Source of the DNA: Diorhabda sublineata
Lineage: Eukaryota > Arthropoda > Insecta > Coleoptera > Chrysomelidae
Length of the DNA stretch: 64,000 bases
Direction: 5' to 3'
Assembly (NCBI RefSeq): GCF_026230105.1
Contig: NC_079485.1
Coordinates: forward strand, 30,733,572-30,797,571
The first letter of the stretch is position 1. The number at the start of each line of letters is the position of its first letter. Positions 47,201 through 59,540 of the stretch are shown here, one piece after another. The translations under genes were made by a program, and so were the position numbers. Under the pieces are notes generated by a model that was not told the DNA's origin, did no database searches, and saw only the letters and a program-made list of their open reading frames with translations.

Positions 47201-47579
47201 TGGAATTTCAAGAAGGAGGCACATTGAAGCCTTAGAATCCATCGAAAGATTAGGCAGATTGAGACAACGAAATTGGATCAATTCTCAGATCAATGGATAA
47301 ATAACAACCTTAAAACTTTTTTATAATAGCTTCAAAGTAAAAGACGAAATTTTCCATGTACACTCGTAAGCAAATAATCTATATCATCTTTTCTTTTTCT
47401 GATTTTAGCTTATCAAAGCCATTAGTTTTAGCTTTATAATGATTAATCTATATTGTTATTGAATTGTTTTGTTGGTAATTAGAAAATATCATATAAAAAA
47501 GCAATGAAGAAGGCAATAAACAATTTTAAATTCGTCAAAATAATAATTTATTTTTTTCCGTTAAAATCCCTGCTGAAAC
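47201..47579. other. Intronic stretch without recognised gene
   Basis: No motif recognised. Confidence 0.4.
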
Positions 47580-48060
47580 CTTCTAGGAACCTCCATCAAA
47601 ATTCATATTTTCTTCTATGCAACACTGCACGAAACTTTCTCAGTTCTTCTGCAAACGCGTCCTCTCATATCACCACCATGAAGGCACACTCTGCTTTCGT
47701 CTGAGAAGAGAACGGAGTCCCATTGCTCATCAGGACAATTAACGTGTTCTCTGGAAGACGCGCTGCTTGCTGGAATTGATTTGCATTCAGTAGCTGGCAT
47801 TTCCGCCTTAAGTCTTCTTCTGATTCTCCAGCCACTACTCGCGTTTTCTGAGCTCTTTTTGGACTTGAACACCAGTGAGGGCTCGATTTCCCACCGATGT
47901 GCTGACAATTGATCGGTCATCTATCTCGAATGTCCACCTTCTTGTTCCGGAACCGCATCTTCCATGAAACTTACCAGTTATTAATAACAGTAATCTTTGG
48001 AAACAGTGGGGTGCGAGGAGCGCACGTGGATCGAGCGCACAGGCACATTTAGAATACATT
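47580..48060 (-). mobile_element. Tc1-like transposase fragment
   Basis: In overlapping frames the minus strand reads IDDRSIVSTSVGNRALTGVQ and VQKELRKRE near 47940-47835 (second helix-turn-helix region), then GWRIRRRLKAEMPATE, and in the same frame SSREHVNCPDEQWDSVLFSD followed by ESRVCLHGGDMRGRVCRRTE near 47760-47640. The FSDES motif holds the first catalytic Asp of the Tc1 DDE triad. The rest of the catalytic domain is missing. The match to Tc1 transposases is strong although frameshifted once. Confidence 0.88.
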
Positions 48061-48317
48061 TTGTGCTTCTAGCGCTCACTACGAAATTTTGAATAATTAT
48101 TATCAATAAATCGAAACGAAAAACCATCAGCAAACATCTAAGATTTTCCAAAAAGAGCAAATTATATAAAATATTGGACAAAAATTTATGGAAAAAATTA
48201 TTTTTTCTAATAATGAGTGAATTTTTGGTATTAGGTTCAAAAGAATTGTGAAATTGTGTATTTTCTGCACTCGAACCATCGTGCTGCACTAATTCAAATT
48301 CCTAGACAATCTCTTAA

Positions 48318-48417
48318 TCTAGACTCTTAATATAATATAATATAATAAATTCAATCATATATAATATAATAATACAATAATATAATAATAATAATAATAA
48401 TATAATAAATTCAATAT
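48318..48417. repeat. Low-complexity TAATA/AATAT tract
   Basis: Irregular runs of tataa and ataat units, including (aat)n around 48380-48405. Confidence 0.8.
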
Positions 48418-49700
48418 TTCTAATACTAAAAAGTTTATATTTAATATTACGTGCAACTTCACACCCTATATAAATAACAAAGAAAATGACGGGAATTTAA
48501 AAAAATAAATGCTCACGACAGATTTCTGAATTAAGACACTCTGTATACATTTAAAAAACGCGTTTGGAAATATTAATTGTCCGCCAAGATATTTTCGAAA
48601 AATATATTCCGTGGTATTGAATTTCACTCTATGTTTTCAAATGAATTTTCTCTTATCGATAGTATAGAATGCGGAAATTTCGTGATGTGTATGTGCTAAC
48701 TTTCAATGAAATTTCCAACAGGTCTCTAGTAATATAAAACAGAGATAAATTTTTGAATCGTACACTTGACCTCAGAGAAAGTTAAAACTTTATGTAATCT
48801 AAAAGCAACCGCTAAATTTATTTGGGTTGAATATTAAGTATATGTGTATGACATTGTAGTTTCACGTTCTTAAAAATATCGAAATATCAATGACTAGAGG
48901 GTGTGAATGTGTTGGAATCATATAATTGATTTACAGGGTCACCAAAAATTTGAGTAACTCCTTGAGACAACAACTACTCATTATATAATTTATGTTAAAT
49001 ACTAAACTAGTATAAAGCTTTAATTTTTTTTTAAATAGTCGAAATCTTTTCAACACCATTTTTGTTTTTGACAAAAAGACCCTGAACGTTACCAAACTTT
49101 CTATAATGTTACGCCATGAGGTTTCAATCGGCAAAAGATCTCGGTTATTAAATTGGAATATTATTTTCTGACATCGAATCTTTTACTTCTTTAGCGGTAC
49201 GACAAGAGGCACCATTTTGTTGGAAAATAAATTCAATTTTGTTTGAATTTTTAGGTTAATTTGAAGCACTTGTGTGTTTCACTTTCTTCTTCAATTTGGA
49301 TTCGCATTTAATTGGACTTACCATTTTGTTTTTGGTTCACCTAAAACTGGTCTGCATTCCGTAATTTTTATCAATGAAAGTTTTCCTATAAATATGGCCA
49401 TACCATACCAATCTGCTTTAATAATTTCAGTATGTCTTTCCCATTACTTTTTGTATATATGATACATTAATTTTTTTCAATTCTCCTGTTGTAAGTAGTC
49501 TGCAAATTTCCTCAGAATCTCGAAGATTCCGTCTATTGTTATTTTATGTTCAAGCGAATGTTTTTTATTTCGCAAGTATATGAAGAAATATCTTGATTCT
49601 TCTCAGAAGAATCCTACATACATCACGTCTTCCTATACCTTCTCTTGTATTTCATTTTCCCCTGGTTTGAATTTATTTCTTTCTATGTGCGTTTTTTGCT
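48418..49700. other. Intronic AT-rich stretch without recognised gene
   Basis: No motif or repeat ends recognised. Confidence 0.4.
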
Positions 49701-49714
49701 CATCAAATTACAGG

Positions 49715-50630
49715 GATGTACCTGGCCCAACACAAAAATTTTGGAAAAACAATATATTTAGTTATCAACGTAATCTCCTTTTGGCTCCATACACTTCTTC
49801 CAGCGATGTTCAATAAGTTCGATACAATTTTTATAATAAGAATCACGTCTTCATTGACGGAAAACTTGACCACCGAGTAATTTTTCAAGTCTGGGAACAG
49901 AAAATAATCCGAGGAGGCTACAAACTTCAATTTTCTAATTTTTGCTATTTCAATAACGGCTGTGTGGATTGGTGCATTGTTTTGATGGAACAAGACTTTC
50001 TTCTTAGCCAAATGCGGCGGTTTTTGCTTGATTTCTTCGCTCAAACGTTGCAAGTTCGTATAATACACGCTGTTGATAGTTTTCCCGTTTTCTAGATAGT
50101 CAGTGAAAATTATCCCACGCAAATAAAAAAAAACGACCATTAGACCTTGCCTACAGATGGAACGGTCTTTGCCATGGTTATGGAACGGCACGAAAATTCA
50201 GTTTTATTTTTGTGAAACATTGTGAAACACTTCATGACGTTTGTTTTTGATCCATTGTGAGCAAACGCGGCACCCATCTTAAAGCTTTCTCATGTACAAA
50301 TATGTGATCTACCGCACTTTTTGAAATGCTTGCGCACTTTCAATCGACCATCATCCAGTGAATTTTCTTCAACATTTCTGGAGTCGTCACCTCATTTGGT
50401 CAATCACTGCGATGCTGATCTTTGCAGGTCGTACGTTCTCGCTTAAACTCTGTTACCCAATATTTTACTGTTGATAACGAAGAAGCAGTCTCACCCAGAG
50501 TAGAATCTAGTTCAGCTTTTATATTGGTTGAGTTAATGTCTTTCAAATAAAAATATTGTATCAAATAAGGATGACCAATTTTCTCCATGTTCACAAATTC
50601 ATTGAAAACGTTCACTATTGATGATAGTCA
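49715..50630 (-). mobile_element. mariner element, broken (copy G)
   Basis: The minus strand starts with an N-terminal frame (50615-50400) reading IQYFYLKDINSTNIKAELDS and STVKYWVTEFKRERT. It then has a decayed VHEKALRWVPRLLTMDQKQT segment near 50300 and a 162-codon frame (50191-49703) with LRGIIFTDYLENGKTINSVY, HLAKKKVLFHQNNAPIHTAV and SSDYFLFPDLKNYSVVKFSV. The block between TMDQK and the C-terminal frame, including the first catalytic Asp, is deleted. The second Asp (HQDN in relatives) is Asn at residue 71. The HPPYSPDLAP motif is lost by a small deletion. Resembles SETMAR/cecropia-type mariners. Paired termini not found. Confidence 0.85.
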
Positions 50631-50844
50631 AAAAAATACTAAACGACGTGGCGTCTTCTAACTTGAAATATATGCTGTATGAATTGTGTACTTTCTAATA
50701 TAGTAATATGTTTGAAGATGTATTTCAAGCCTTAAATATTTCTTGATGTTTTGACGGTTATGCCATCTTCTGTGTTGGCACCTTTCTAATTTAGTTTCAA
50801 AATGTTGTAAACACTGTATCTGCTTGACAGCAGTGCTTTTCAAT

Positions 50845-51180
50845 TTCACCTCAGACTAGACCAATTCAATCACAATAATTATCAAATGAAAGGGCCTTAT
50901 TTACTCAGTGTTCTTAGTTCAAAACGAACCCTTAGTAAAACTCGAGATATGCAGCATTAAGTGGAAAAGATCTCAAAAAATTTCAAGTGAAGTTGAATGT
51001 CTGCTCTTAAGTCTCCTCAGACTCAACCAATTCACTCGTGTTAAATCTCAAACGAAAGGGTTTGATTTACTGTGTGATCTTAGATCAAAACGAACAACTG
51101 ACTCCAATTAGAACACTAGATATGAAAGAAGAAACATCAGAAATGAACGGGGGAAAAGTCATGTTGAATATAACTTGAGG
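50845..51180 (+). repeat. Two-copy tandem repeat, period 166 bp
   Basis: tcagact-accaattca occurs at 50851 and 51017, each followed by a matching series: aaa-gaaaggg, tttact, gtg-tcttag-tcaaaacgaac. Copies differ at roughly one base in five by eye. A fragment of a longer satellite or a local duplication. Confidence 0.7.
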
Positions 51181-52224
51181 AGGGCATAAGTTGAGTGATT
51201 GAATGCTTGATGACAGATCTAGGCATAAATATCGCGCACTCAAAAACAATGAAGGAAACCGGCCGGATGGAACGGCCAAACGGGCTTTTTTTAAAAATTT
51301 TTAAATACATAGATTCCTTTCTTTGCTCATCTCTTGTCATAACTCTTGCCGCCGATTGCTTTATTATTATATTTATTATTATTCTTTGTACATTAAACTG
51401 TACTCGATGTTTAGGTCTTCTTTAAGTGTCAACCTGTACAAAAACATTTTATTATTAATTTTATAGGTAACTGCGCCAGTGTTTAAGAAATCTGTGTTAT
51501 TAGAAAGAAATTAAATCTTATTTAATATTTTTGTTTTGTTTTTTTCTTATTGGGTAATGAGAATCAAAGAATATGTGAAAAAATCAACTAATAGTGATGT
51601 CAAAGAATGATTACGTTTAGACATAACCGGTTAAATAATTAGTTTACTTACAATCTTTGACTTTACTTTGTTTCTATGTTTGAACATAGTATTTAGCAAC
51701 TTCCTAGGAATATTCTTCTACGAAAATAACCGTAATACTGATGGTCAATGGTTGCGGATGTCTTTTATCCCATTGTTGACGGAACGTCTATTTATGAACG
51801 ACATAGCATCTAATATGAATAGTATACAACAATGATAACTTGTCTGCTCTTGTAATTTGTGAAACTTTGAGGAAGCTTACCTTTGAGTTAACAATGAGTA
51901 CGGCCAGAGAATAAATTTAACAAAATATTAGGTAAAATAACGCACATTTTTTTTGTTATTTTATAATGGGAAAGTGACAAACAGATGTTTAAGGATTAGC
52001 GGCTGTACCCACCTCTCTATCCAATATCATTCCAGTGAACTATTTTCAAGGAAACCAAACGATACCTCACGTAAGATAACTTCACTTTATAACGAACGAT
52101 ACTTAATGACATTGCAAATAAGATTTACAACAAGGAAATCTGCTTGACCTCAAATTTTTATCAATAATATTCTCATTTTTATAAAATTTAATCAAAAACA
52201 ATTCGTGGGTAAACTAAAGCCTAT
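51181..52224. other. Intronic AT-rich stretch without recognised gene
   Basis: No motif or repeat ends recognised. Confidence 0.4.
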
Positions 52225-52380
52225 TGGTACGTTTATAACCAAACAATTCATAACGATCTGAACATTCCGCTTATCGAAGATGTAATAAAGAACTATAAAA
52301 CGAAGATTGAAGAGACTATGGCCAGAAGATCTCCTCTCAATGTACCGTGATTGAATGGTTCCTAGCTCACGTTATTAGAC
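52225..52380 (+). mobile_element. Jockey-like ORF2 C-terminal scrap
   Basis: Plus-strand frame reads NQTIHNDLNIPLIEDVIKNY followed by KTKIEETMARRSPL, matching the end of Jockey-clade proteins (xxVIHRDLxIPTVxEEIxxx). Only this 50-residue piece is recognisable, just upstream of the Tigger derivative. Confidence 0.65.
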
Positions 52381-52579
52381 TTATTACTTTGTGTGAGTAG
52401 ATAATAAAAGTACACTGTATCAATAAAAAAACGTCAAACTACCCAAACACAAGCTCTGTAGAAGAAATAAAGACTATAAAAGACCAATCAAAATCAACCT
52501 CACCCTTAAATGGAAATTCCTAATCGAAGAAATACACAAAACCAACAAGTATCTCACTCTCTAATTTCTATACAACCTC

Positions 52580-53144
52580 AGTAAACTCCCGATTATCCGC
52601 TATGCGGATTATTCGCGAATCTAAATTCTTATTTTCTTTTAATAATGATAAAAAACAAAAAAAACTTTTATTTACTCAAATCAATAGAAAATAATATCAA
52701 TGAGTGGTTTAATTGGGATATTAGTCATCCAAGCTTCAAACACCTAACCTTGAAAAATTGTAAAAGAAGCGCTAGATATGAATGTGGAAGATAGCGATGA
52801 AGAAGATAAGGTACAAAAAAAAGTGAGCCACGACGCATCTTTAGCTCATGTTGAAGACCCTATTCAGCATTTAGAAGAAGGTGACTCAACACTTTGCGAT
52901 AAAATAGTGATAAAAAAACTCAAAGCCCAAATGAAAAAGAAGAGCTTCAATGCAAAAAAGAAACAGAAACTTTTAACTAAATTTCTAAACAAATAAATTT
53001 ACAAATTTGTAAGCAAAACGTCTGCTAATGTCAAATATTGTGTGTATAACTTGTTCAAATGCATATTTGAGTTACTTTCTTTTCATAATTTTTTGGATTA
53101 TCCGCTAAATTGTACTCAATTTCACATATAATCGGGAGTTTACT
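52580..53144 (+). mobile_element. Tigger/pogo (jerky-type) deletion derivative
   Basis: Perfect 17-bp inverted ends agtaaactcccgattat at 52580-52596 and its inverse at 53128-53144, a sequence typical of Tigger/pogo elements. The only protein remnant is the transposase C-terminus at 52740-52996: acidic NVEDSDEED, then VSHDASLAHVEDPIQHLEEG and IKKLKAQMKKK ending at a stop at 52996. It resembles the tail of jerky-like transposases, where S-A-L-x-x-x-E-x-x-L-x-x-L-E-Q is followed by a basic end. The CENP-B-like DNA-binding and catalytic domains are gone. 565 bp total. Confidence 0.8.
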
Positions 53145-54137
53145 ATATCTCAGAAATTTTCGACCATGAAAATAAGATTTAAGTCTATTAGATTTCATTA
53201 ACGAAAGGGCCAATTAAATACGTTTAAATTCATAATTATTCAATGAAATCATTTGAATGTGTACAGATAGTAGGTAGTGAGTTTGCGAATGTCCTTTATA
53301 GAAACAGCTTCTGCAATAATGGAATTACTGTTCATCAAAAGTTGGAGGGCACATTACATTTGGGTGAGCAGTAGCAAAAGGTATCTTTAGGTACATGGTT
53401 CTACTTTGTACTTTGTACACTACCACGTAGAGATAACGAATGGTTTAAATTTTGGGACTAGTTTTAGAATCTTCATCTTTTATAGATTTGGCACGGAGTG
53501 TCCGATTCTCTTTACCGCCCTAGCTACTCTCATATCTGTTCCACAATCTCTTTCTATCTTCTATGCTATGTGCTGAAGGATTGTACTATAGAACCATTAT
53601 TTAGAACCCATTGATTCGGTTTAATAGTATCAATAGTATAGTATTTATTATACAATCACGTGAGGGATATTTTTGAGCACGAGTATCATTCATTATTTTA
53701 TCTACGACCACATTAAAAAATTCTTTTATGAAATATACTCATACCAATGTTTGAATTTAACTATAGTAGTTTTCAACATTGGATAATGAGACATTAACGT
53801 TTTATTAATCAAAATTGGAAAATGACGATGCTGTTTCACACTTTTTAATGACAATACAAAATTATTACAATTACAGAATCGGTAAATATTTACTTTTCAA
53901 CTTCCACTTCGGAGGGGGTTGGGGTTGCTGAGAGTGGATGTCAAGAGCATCCTGAAAACAATTTCGTTGGAATTACCCTTCGGTCGACCCCTCCCAGATC
54001 TCGCAATTCTTTCGAAAAGTATGTTTCTATCAAAACATATCGATATGTAAACACATTAATTTGTGTTTACATTTCTCTTTCAATTTGTGTTGCAGGTACT
54101 ATTCTATACGAAGAATTTATTGTTTTGCTTCTTATAT
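53145..54137. other. Intronic AT-rich stretch without recognised gene
   Basis: No motif or repeat ends recognised. Confidence 0.4.
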
Positions 54138-54163
54138 TTAACCTAACCTAACCTAACCTAACT
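54138..54163 (-). repeat. Interstitial (TTAGG)n-like repeat
   Basis: Four perfect units of aacct plus partial units; read on the minus strand this is (TTAGG)n, the canonical insect telomere repeat. It is too short to show a former telomere. Confidence 0.75.
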
Positions 54164-54864
54164 AGTTCTATATTCATATAAATATAAATTCTATAATTTT
54201 CTGAATACAATTTATTATGACTGAATAACGAATTATTATGTAAAAAACTGATTTTTTTAGCTATAAATATATTTTAACCCTCCATAACTTTTTTTAAGGG
54301 TGACCGACGGCTAATTTTTTGATATTTGTGGGGGTTGAAAAGTACATAATAACAAATAAAAAAGGATGTTATAATAATCATCCCATTTATATCATGCTTA
54401 ATGTTAATGGTAGTCGTAATAAAACTAATTTTTTGCAGTAAATATCAATTTGATCAAGTTAATAGTCGCTCTTATTAACAATACTGTAGTTATTCATATT
54501 TTGAATTTGAAAATAAACACAGACAATTCTTTTTGTGTGATTTATAGTAGATTCTAAAGCGTTTTATTGCTAAGAAAATTCTAAATATACATATATTAAC
54601 TGTTTAGTGTGGTTTTAAAGCTACTGTGTATTTATGCAGTTGAATTTATTTGAAAATCGCTCTTAAAATTGCTCTTTTTATGGTATACAACATACCATTT
54701 GTTTTCTATTACTTTATCGGTTTAAGCTGATACGTCAAGAACCAAAAAGTTGTTTTAAGTTATCAAAAATGTATCGAAAGCATGTAAACTAAAAAATTTC
54801 GTACAAATTATTTCCATATATTCATTCTGTATACACACGAGTTTCATTTAGTTTACCTTCAGAC

Positions 54865-54945
54865 TCTGAAGACGATAATTTGGTTATCGAAACGCACGTC
54901 AGACAGTGTAATAGTGAGTTTTAGTGTAGTGGTAGTGTGTTTAGT
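54865..54945 (+). repeat. Repeat related to the 132-bp element at 21.5 kb
   Basis: The stretch ggttatcgaaacgcacgtca and the following gacagtgtaat and gtgtagtggtagtgt match the inverse of 21480-21540. It is preceded here by ctgaagacgataatttggtt, not present at 21.5 kb. Class unknown. Confidence 0.65.
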
Positions 54946-54989
54946 ATTAGTGGCTTCAACAAGAGCTAGATGAAGCTTCAAATCTAAAA

Positions 54990-55639
54990 GGAAATTCACA
55001 AACCATGACGAATGTTTCAAGAAATGCTGGAATTCGAGCTGATAATGCTCGGCAACTGAGCAGGGAACCCGTGTAATTAAGTTAAGATTCTCACGAGAAC
55101 ATGAGTCCAGATTTTGTCTAAGTACTTCAGATCTGAGAAAACCTGTTTGTAGAAGAATTGATTAGAGGTATATTCTTTGCAATATAAGACTTTGAACAAA
55201 CTTTGGAAGAGGGTCTATCATGTTGGGGTGTGGAATATCTTAAAGAGCTAACACAGAATTGGTAGCGGATCATTAATTGCTCATAGGTACATTACGGTGA
55301 TTTTAGAGCCACTTGTTGTTCCTCATGCCTTCTTATAGGCAATGACTTTGTATTAATGCACGATAAAGCACTTTCCCATGTCGATGTCACTAGATATAGA
55401 CACTAGTGCCTTCTATAGATAAGTTTTGTAGTTCTAGATTGACCTGCACTTAGCCCAGTTTGAACCCTATTGAGCATATGTGGGACAATATTTACAGAGG
55501 GGTGAGATCCACAAATTCGTTACCAGTAAATTCTCAACTACTGAATGAGGTGTTAATGACTGAGTGGGAAAATTTGGATCAAAATTACTTGGAGTACTTC
55601 ATCAGAAGTTTACCACGACGTTGTTGTGATGTCATTTGA
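54990..55639 (+). mobile_element. Tc1-like transposase pseudogene (second lineage)
   Basis: The plus strand gives SGSLIAHRYITVILEPLVVP near 55260-55325 (family SLIAxRYIxxILEPHVVPYA). Then, after frameshifts, comes PSLNPIEHMWDNIYRGVRST from about 55469 with the catalytic Glu in PIEHMWD (family SPDLNPIEHVWD; the Asp is Ser here). It ends with LNEVLMTEWENLDQNYLEYF and IRSLPRRCCDVI before the stop at 55639. The order and the natural C-terminus are preserved. The N-terminal third is poorly recognisable. Confidence 0.88.
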
Positions 55640-55650
55640 GATCGAGGAGG

Positions 55651-56699
55651 AACGCACGTTACTAAATTTGATTTATTTATATTCAAAAAAATTATTTTAT
55701 GCTGTATTTTTAAATTTCTGAGTTCTTTTAATCAACTTTCAGTCTGTTATTAATTTAAATACTGTTGAGACTATCTGAAAACATTCTTATAAATAATAAA
55801 ACTTTATTTTTATTCTATCTCATTGAAATCATAAGAAATCATAGAGATGTGATATTTCTTTGGCGGAGTGTATAACATGCTTTTAACCTTCGAAAAATAT
55901 ATCGTAAAGTTTATTTCATTGTTGGTTTATTCGTTCGTTCACTGTATGAATGAAAGGACTTTCTATTTTGTGAAGTAACGCATACACATTTTTTCACAAC
56001 TGACTAGTAATTTTTTTCATTGGTATTTCACTAATACCAAATTTTAAAGCTATTCAGAAAAAATCTATACCTAAATATTTGCTATTTGAAATAAGAACAT
56101 TTTTTGTGCATTTAAGCGTTTAGAATGAAAGAATTTATGGGTCTTGGTATTACATAAAGTTCTATAAAAAGTTTGTAGGATTATTCTTCACACGTACGTG
56201 AGTTTCTTCTGATTGGCAGATTTTGTATGGAGAACCACTCTGTCGTGCATTCACTAGTAAATTTATAAATGAAAATAGTCCCGTCGTTAATACCATTATA
56301 CTAAGTCCGAAATACGTCTTTGTTGACCGCAATATACGGCAGTTTGTAATTTGGAACAAATTTTGCTTGCTAGTTTTATGGAATGTCCAAAGTTTCATTG
56401 GTAACTCATTAAAAATAATATATTTATGATTGAAAACCGATTAATTTGAATATAATCGAAATTTTATTGTAATATTTCGAAAAACTATTTTTAAAAATAT
56501 TTTTATTTTTCTTATTTTTTTCAATTGAAATGATTTACAAGTTGAGTCAATTAATACAAATAGTTAATTATCACTATCACTATCAAAATGAAAGTAATAA
56601 AAACTCATAAAGTCTATTCATAAAGTCTAAAGACTATTTGACAATATCCTAATATCCTAATTCAAATAAAAAAAACTGATTATTTTCCAATATATTCTC
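55651..56699. other. Intronic AT-rich stretch without recognised gene
   Basis: No motif or repeat ends recognised. Confidence 0.4.
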
Positions 56700-57440
56700 C
56701 CTGTATTTCCTTACGTCTTACTATGTCACTACAATGAATATGATGATCTATAGAATCAAAATTATCGTACACCGCCTGTTTAATTTTATCGTCGCTTTCA
56801 CACTTCAACTCGACATTCTATTCAGCTTCGTGAGCAATAATAGTCCGAAAGGACCAAATCAGGGCTATATAATGGGTGTTTAATCTCTGTGAAGGCGCAA
56901 TTGGGTACAGTAGCCTTTAGAAGCGATGAGGTAGGTATGGACTGGAACGTTGTCATGAAGCAAGTGAACACCTCGGTATTACCACGCCTTTTTTCGATAA
57001 TTTTTTGATACAAGTTCCTTAGTAAATTAAAGTAATATGCTGCGCTTACGACTGTATTTTATTCCATGAAATAAATCAAAAGTATACACTCTCAGTGTGA
57101 AAATATTGTAGCTATTACTTTTTTGGCGCTTTTCGTGACTTTTGCACGGGATCTCCTTTCCGACGCCACTGTAGAAAATTCTTTTGGATGTCGGATCATA
57201 TTAAAAGGTCATTGTTTCATCACTCGTTACTCACTTGGTCCTCGCAGCTCTAAAAATCGCTCACAACATTCTCTTCTTCACTAATTTTTGTCATATTTAA
57301 ATGCTTGTAATGTAAAATCCTTAGAATACCAGTTTGTGATGCAATATGTTTGATTATATGCCCCAGTCACAATTTCTTCCACTAATTTAATTTTTTCTGA
57401 AGTAGTCACCTTCACAAGACCTTCGGCACGTGGGTCATCT
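56700..57440 (-). mobile_element. mariner transposase pseudogene (copy H)
   Basis: The minus strand reads EDDPRAEGLVKVTTSEKIKL near 57440-57380, then PKEFSTVASERRSRAKVTKS and AKKVIATIF near 57190-57110. Further on is AYYFNLLRNLYQKIIEKRRG near 57030-56990 and, in the frame 57013-56822, HPLYSPDLVLSDYYCSRS with the third catalytic Asp. The second Asp region (HDNAPVHTSS in relatives) reads MTTFQSIPTSS, so that Asp is lost. Large parts between the helix-turn-helix and the linker are missing. It is another cecropia/SETMAR-like lineage. Confidence 0.8.
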
Positions 57441-57626
57441 TCTAATAATGTTCGGGCCAAGCGAAAGAACTGAGAAAAAATTTTTCTTTTATTTAGTTTT
57501 TAGAACTCATATTGACCAAGTCATTAAAAGATCTATCAGTTCATTTTTTGGTACAATTGTTTTTAATTCGATGATTAAAACACTTGTTTCTGAACATGTC
57601 GCATTTGTTTTGATTTTCAAATCATG

Positions 57627-58224
57627 TACAGGGTGTTTTAAAAAAAGGTGATTGCGTCTCTAGGATAGATAAAAAACTGAAAAATATTTGGGGTTTGCTT
57701 GTTTACACGAATATGTTTTGGAAGCTGATACATTAAAAGAATTCGTTTTTATGTCTGACTCTTATAGAGGGCGCTAGTTATGCGGCTCGTACCATTTAGT
57801 ATAGAACTTAACTTTTTCAATATTAGATTTATTAATCGAAATTTCAAGTAAACTTAAACGTCATTTAATTTTACACCAAAATGGGACTGACTAATCAATA
57901 ATAATGACTTTATCAATATTTTAATCGGTTATTACTTCATTAAAAAGTTTTATCAAGAGTACATTTTTGGTGTAAAATTAAATGACGTTTACTTGAAATT
58001 TCGATCAATAAATCTAATATCGAAAAAGTTATGTTCAGTAATACCTTGCTACGATCCGTGTAACTAGCGCCCTCTATAAGAGTCAGACATAAAAACAAAT
58101 TCATTTGATGTATCAGCTTCCAAAACATATGCGTAAAATATTTTTTTCACTGAGCAAGCCCCAAATATTTTTCAGTTTTCTATTTATCCTAGAGACGGGA
58201 TCACTTTATTTAGAGCATTCTGTA
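57627..58224. mobile_element. Foldback element with about 260-bp inverted arms
   Basis: The left arm (57627 to about 57884) is repeated in inverse at about 57961-58224 with roughly 80-85 percent identity by eye. Shared blocks include gtctctaggata, aaaactgaaaaatatttggg, atgttttggaagctgataca, tatgtctgactcttatagag and ggcgctagtta, and gtaaaattaaatgacg at the inner ends. The spacer is about 76 bp. The outer ends read tacag inward. No protein is encoded. The arms would form a long hairpin in the Hmgcr pre-mRNA. Confidence 0.85.
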
Positions 58225-59540
58225 TGTAATACATTATTACATATATGTTTCAAGTATTGTATAAGTACTGAACTGATGCTGAATTGATTGTTAATTGTAT
58301 ATCTTCTCGATTTTACCTGTTATAATGAATTTTTGAACTATTACTTTTTTGAAATCTGTTTTATTTTTCCGAATCCTGACCCTAAAAATAAAAGTTTTTC
58401 AATATTTCAAACCATCGTTTTTATGTTCATTTATATTCATTCAATTTGATGAGAAAAACAATGATTTTTGGATTAACTTGCGAGTCATTTAAGAGTTATA
58501 AACACTAAATATCAAATGAACATATTAAGAACTTCCAGAACCTCAAGGTTCTGGTTTTCATCACAATTATTTGAAATGTTTTTATGTAACATCAAACGAT
58601 TTGAGAATCTGGGTTTCAAAACGATGCGATGATATCTTTGTTTCAACTATTACATTTTGGTTTTAGTAGTAATAATCTTCTAATAAAACTAAAAGTTAGA
58701 TAGAAATCTTTGTATATATTTGCATATTTTAATATTTCGGTAATAAGTTTAGTATGTAAACAAATATAAATATGTTAATTTGTACCATGACCTGATGTAA
58801 ACATGACCACATTAACACTTTTTCATCTTTGGTCAGTGTTATTCTTTCCTTTATCTAATATTTCGATACCTACTTTAGAAAATAGAAAATTAAAATTCTT
58901 ATGTTAATGAAACTGAAGCATCGTCCACTTTCTCTTTGTGTTAAGTAATACAGTATGCTTAAAATTATGAAAATTAAGTCATCAACTACTTCGGATGACA
59001 CATGTTCAAAATTTATTCGATATTCAAAATAATATTAAATAATATTAACTGACTAAAATATTTTATGCAAATTGTTCTTTGAGTAATTGGGGCTAAGAGG
59101 ACCTAGCGGCGTTAATAATTAACACAAAAGACAAATTCTCTTGTGGGTAACTTTTTTAAATTAATATATTCGTGATTGAAAACCTATTTAAGTGATTGAA
59201 TTGAAATTTTATCGTAATATTCCAAAATCTGTCATTTTCTTCTTCTTTCTGACTAATATAATTCACAAGGTGTGTCAATTAAGTTTAGGGTATTAAGGAA
59301 CTTCGTCCATATCCGCCTACCAAAGCTAAATGGTCCAGGTTCATCTGGATTATACAGATATAATATCCAGGCACCCGAATAATTACAGAATGTCCCCAAA
59401 AACTGCTTAAGTTTTAACCAATAATGATTTCAAAATCACTCACTTAACCTCAATTCGACTGATAGCGCCCGAGGTTGAGAGTTGACAATAGTATTGAAAA
59501 GATTCGAAATAATTCATTTTTTAAAAAGTAGTTTTCCTTT
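58225..59540. other. Intronic AT-rich stretch without recognised gene
   Basis: No motif or repeat ends recognised. Confidence 0.4.
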
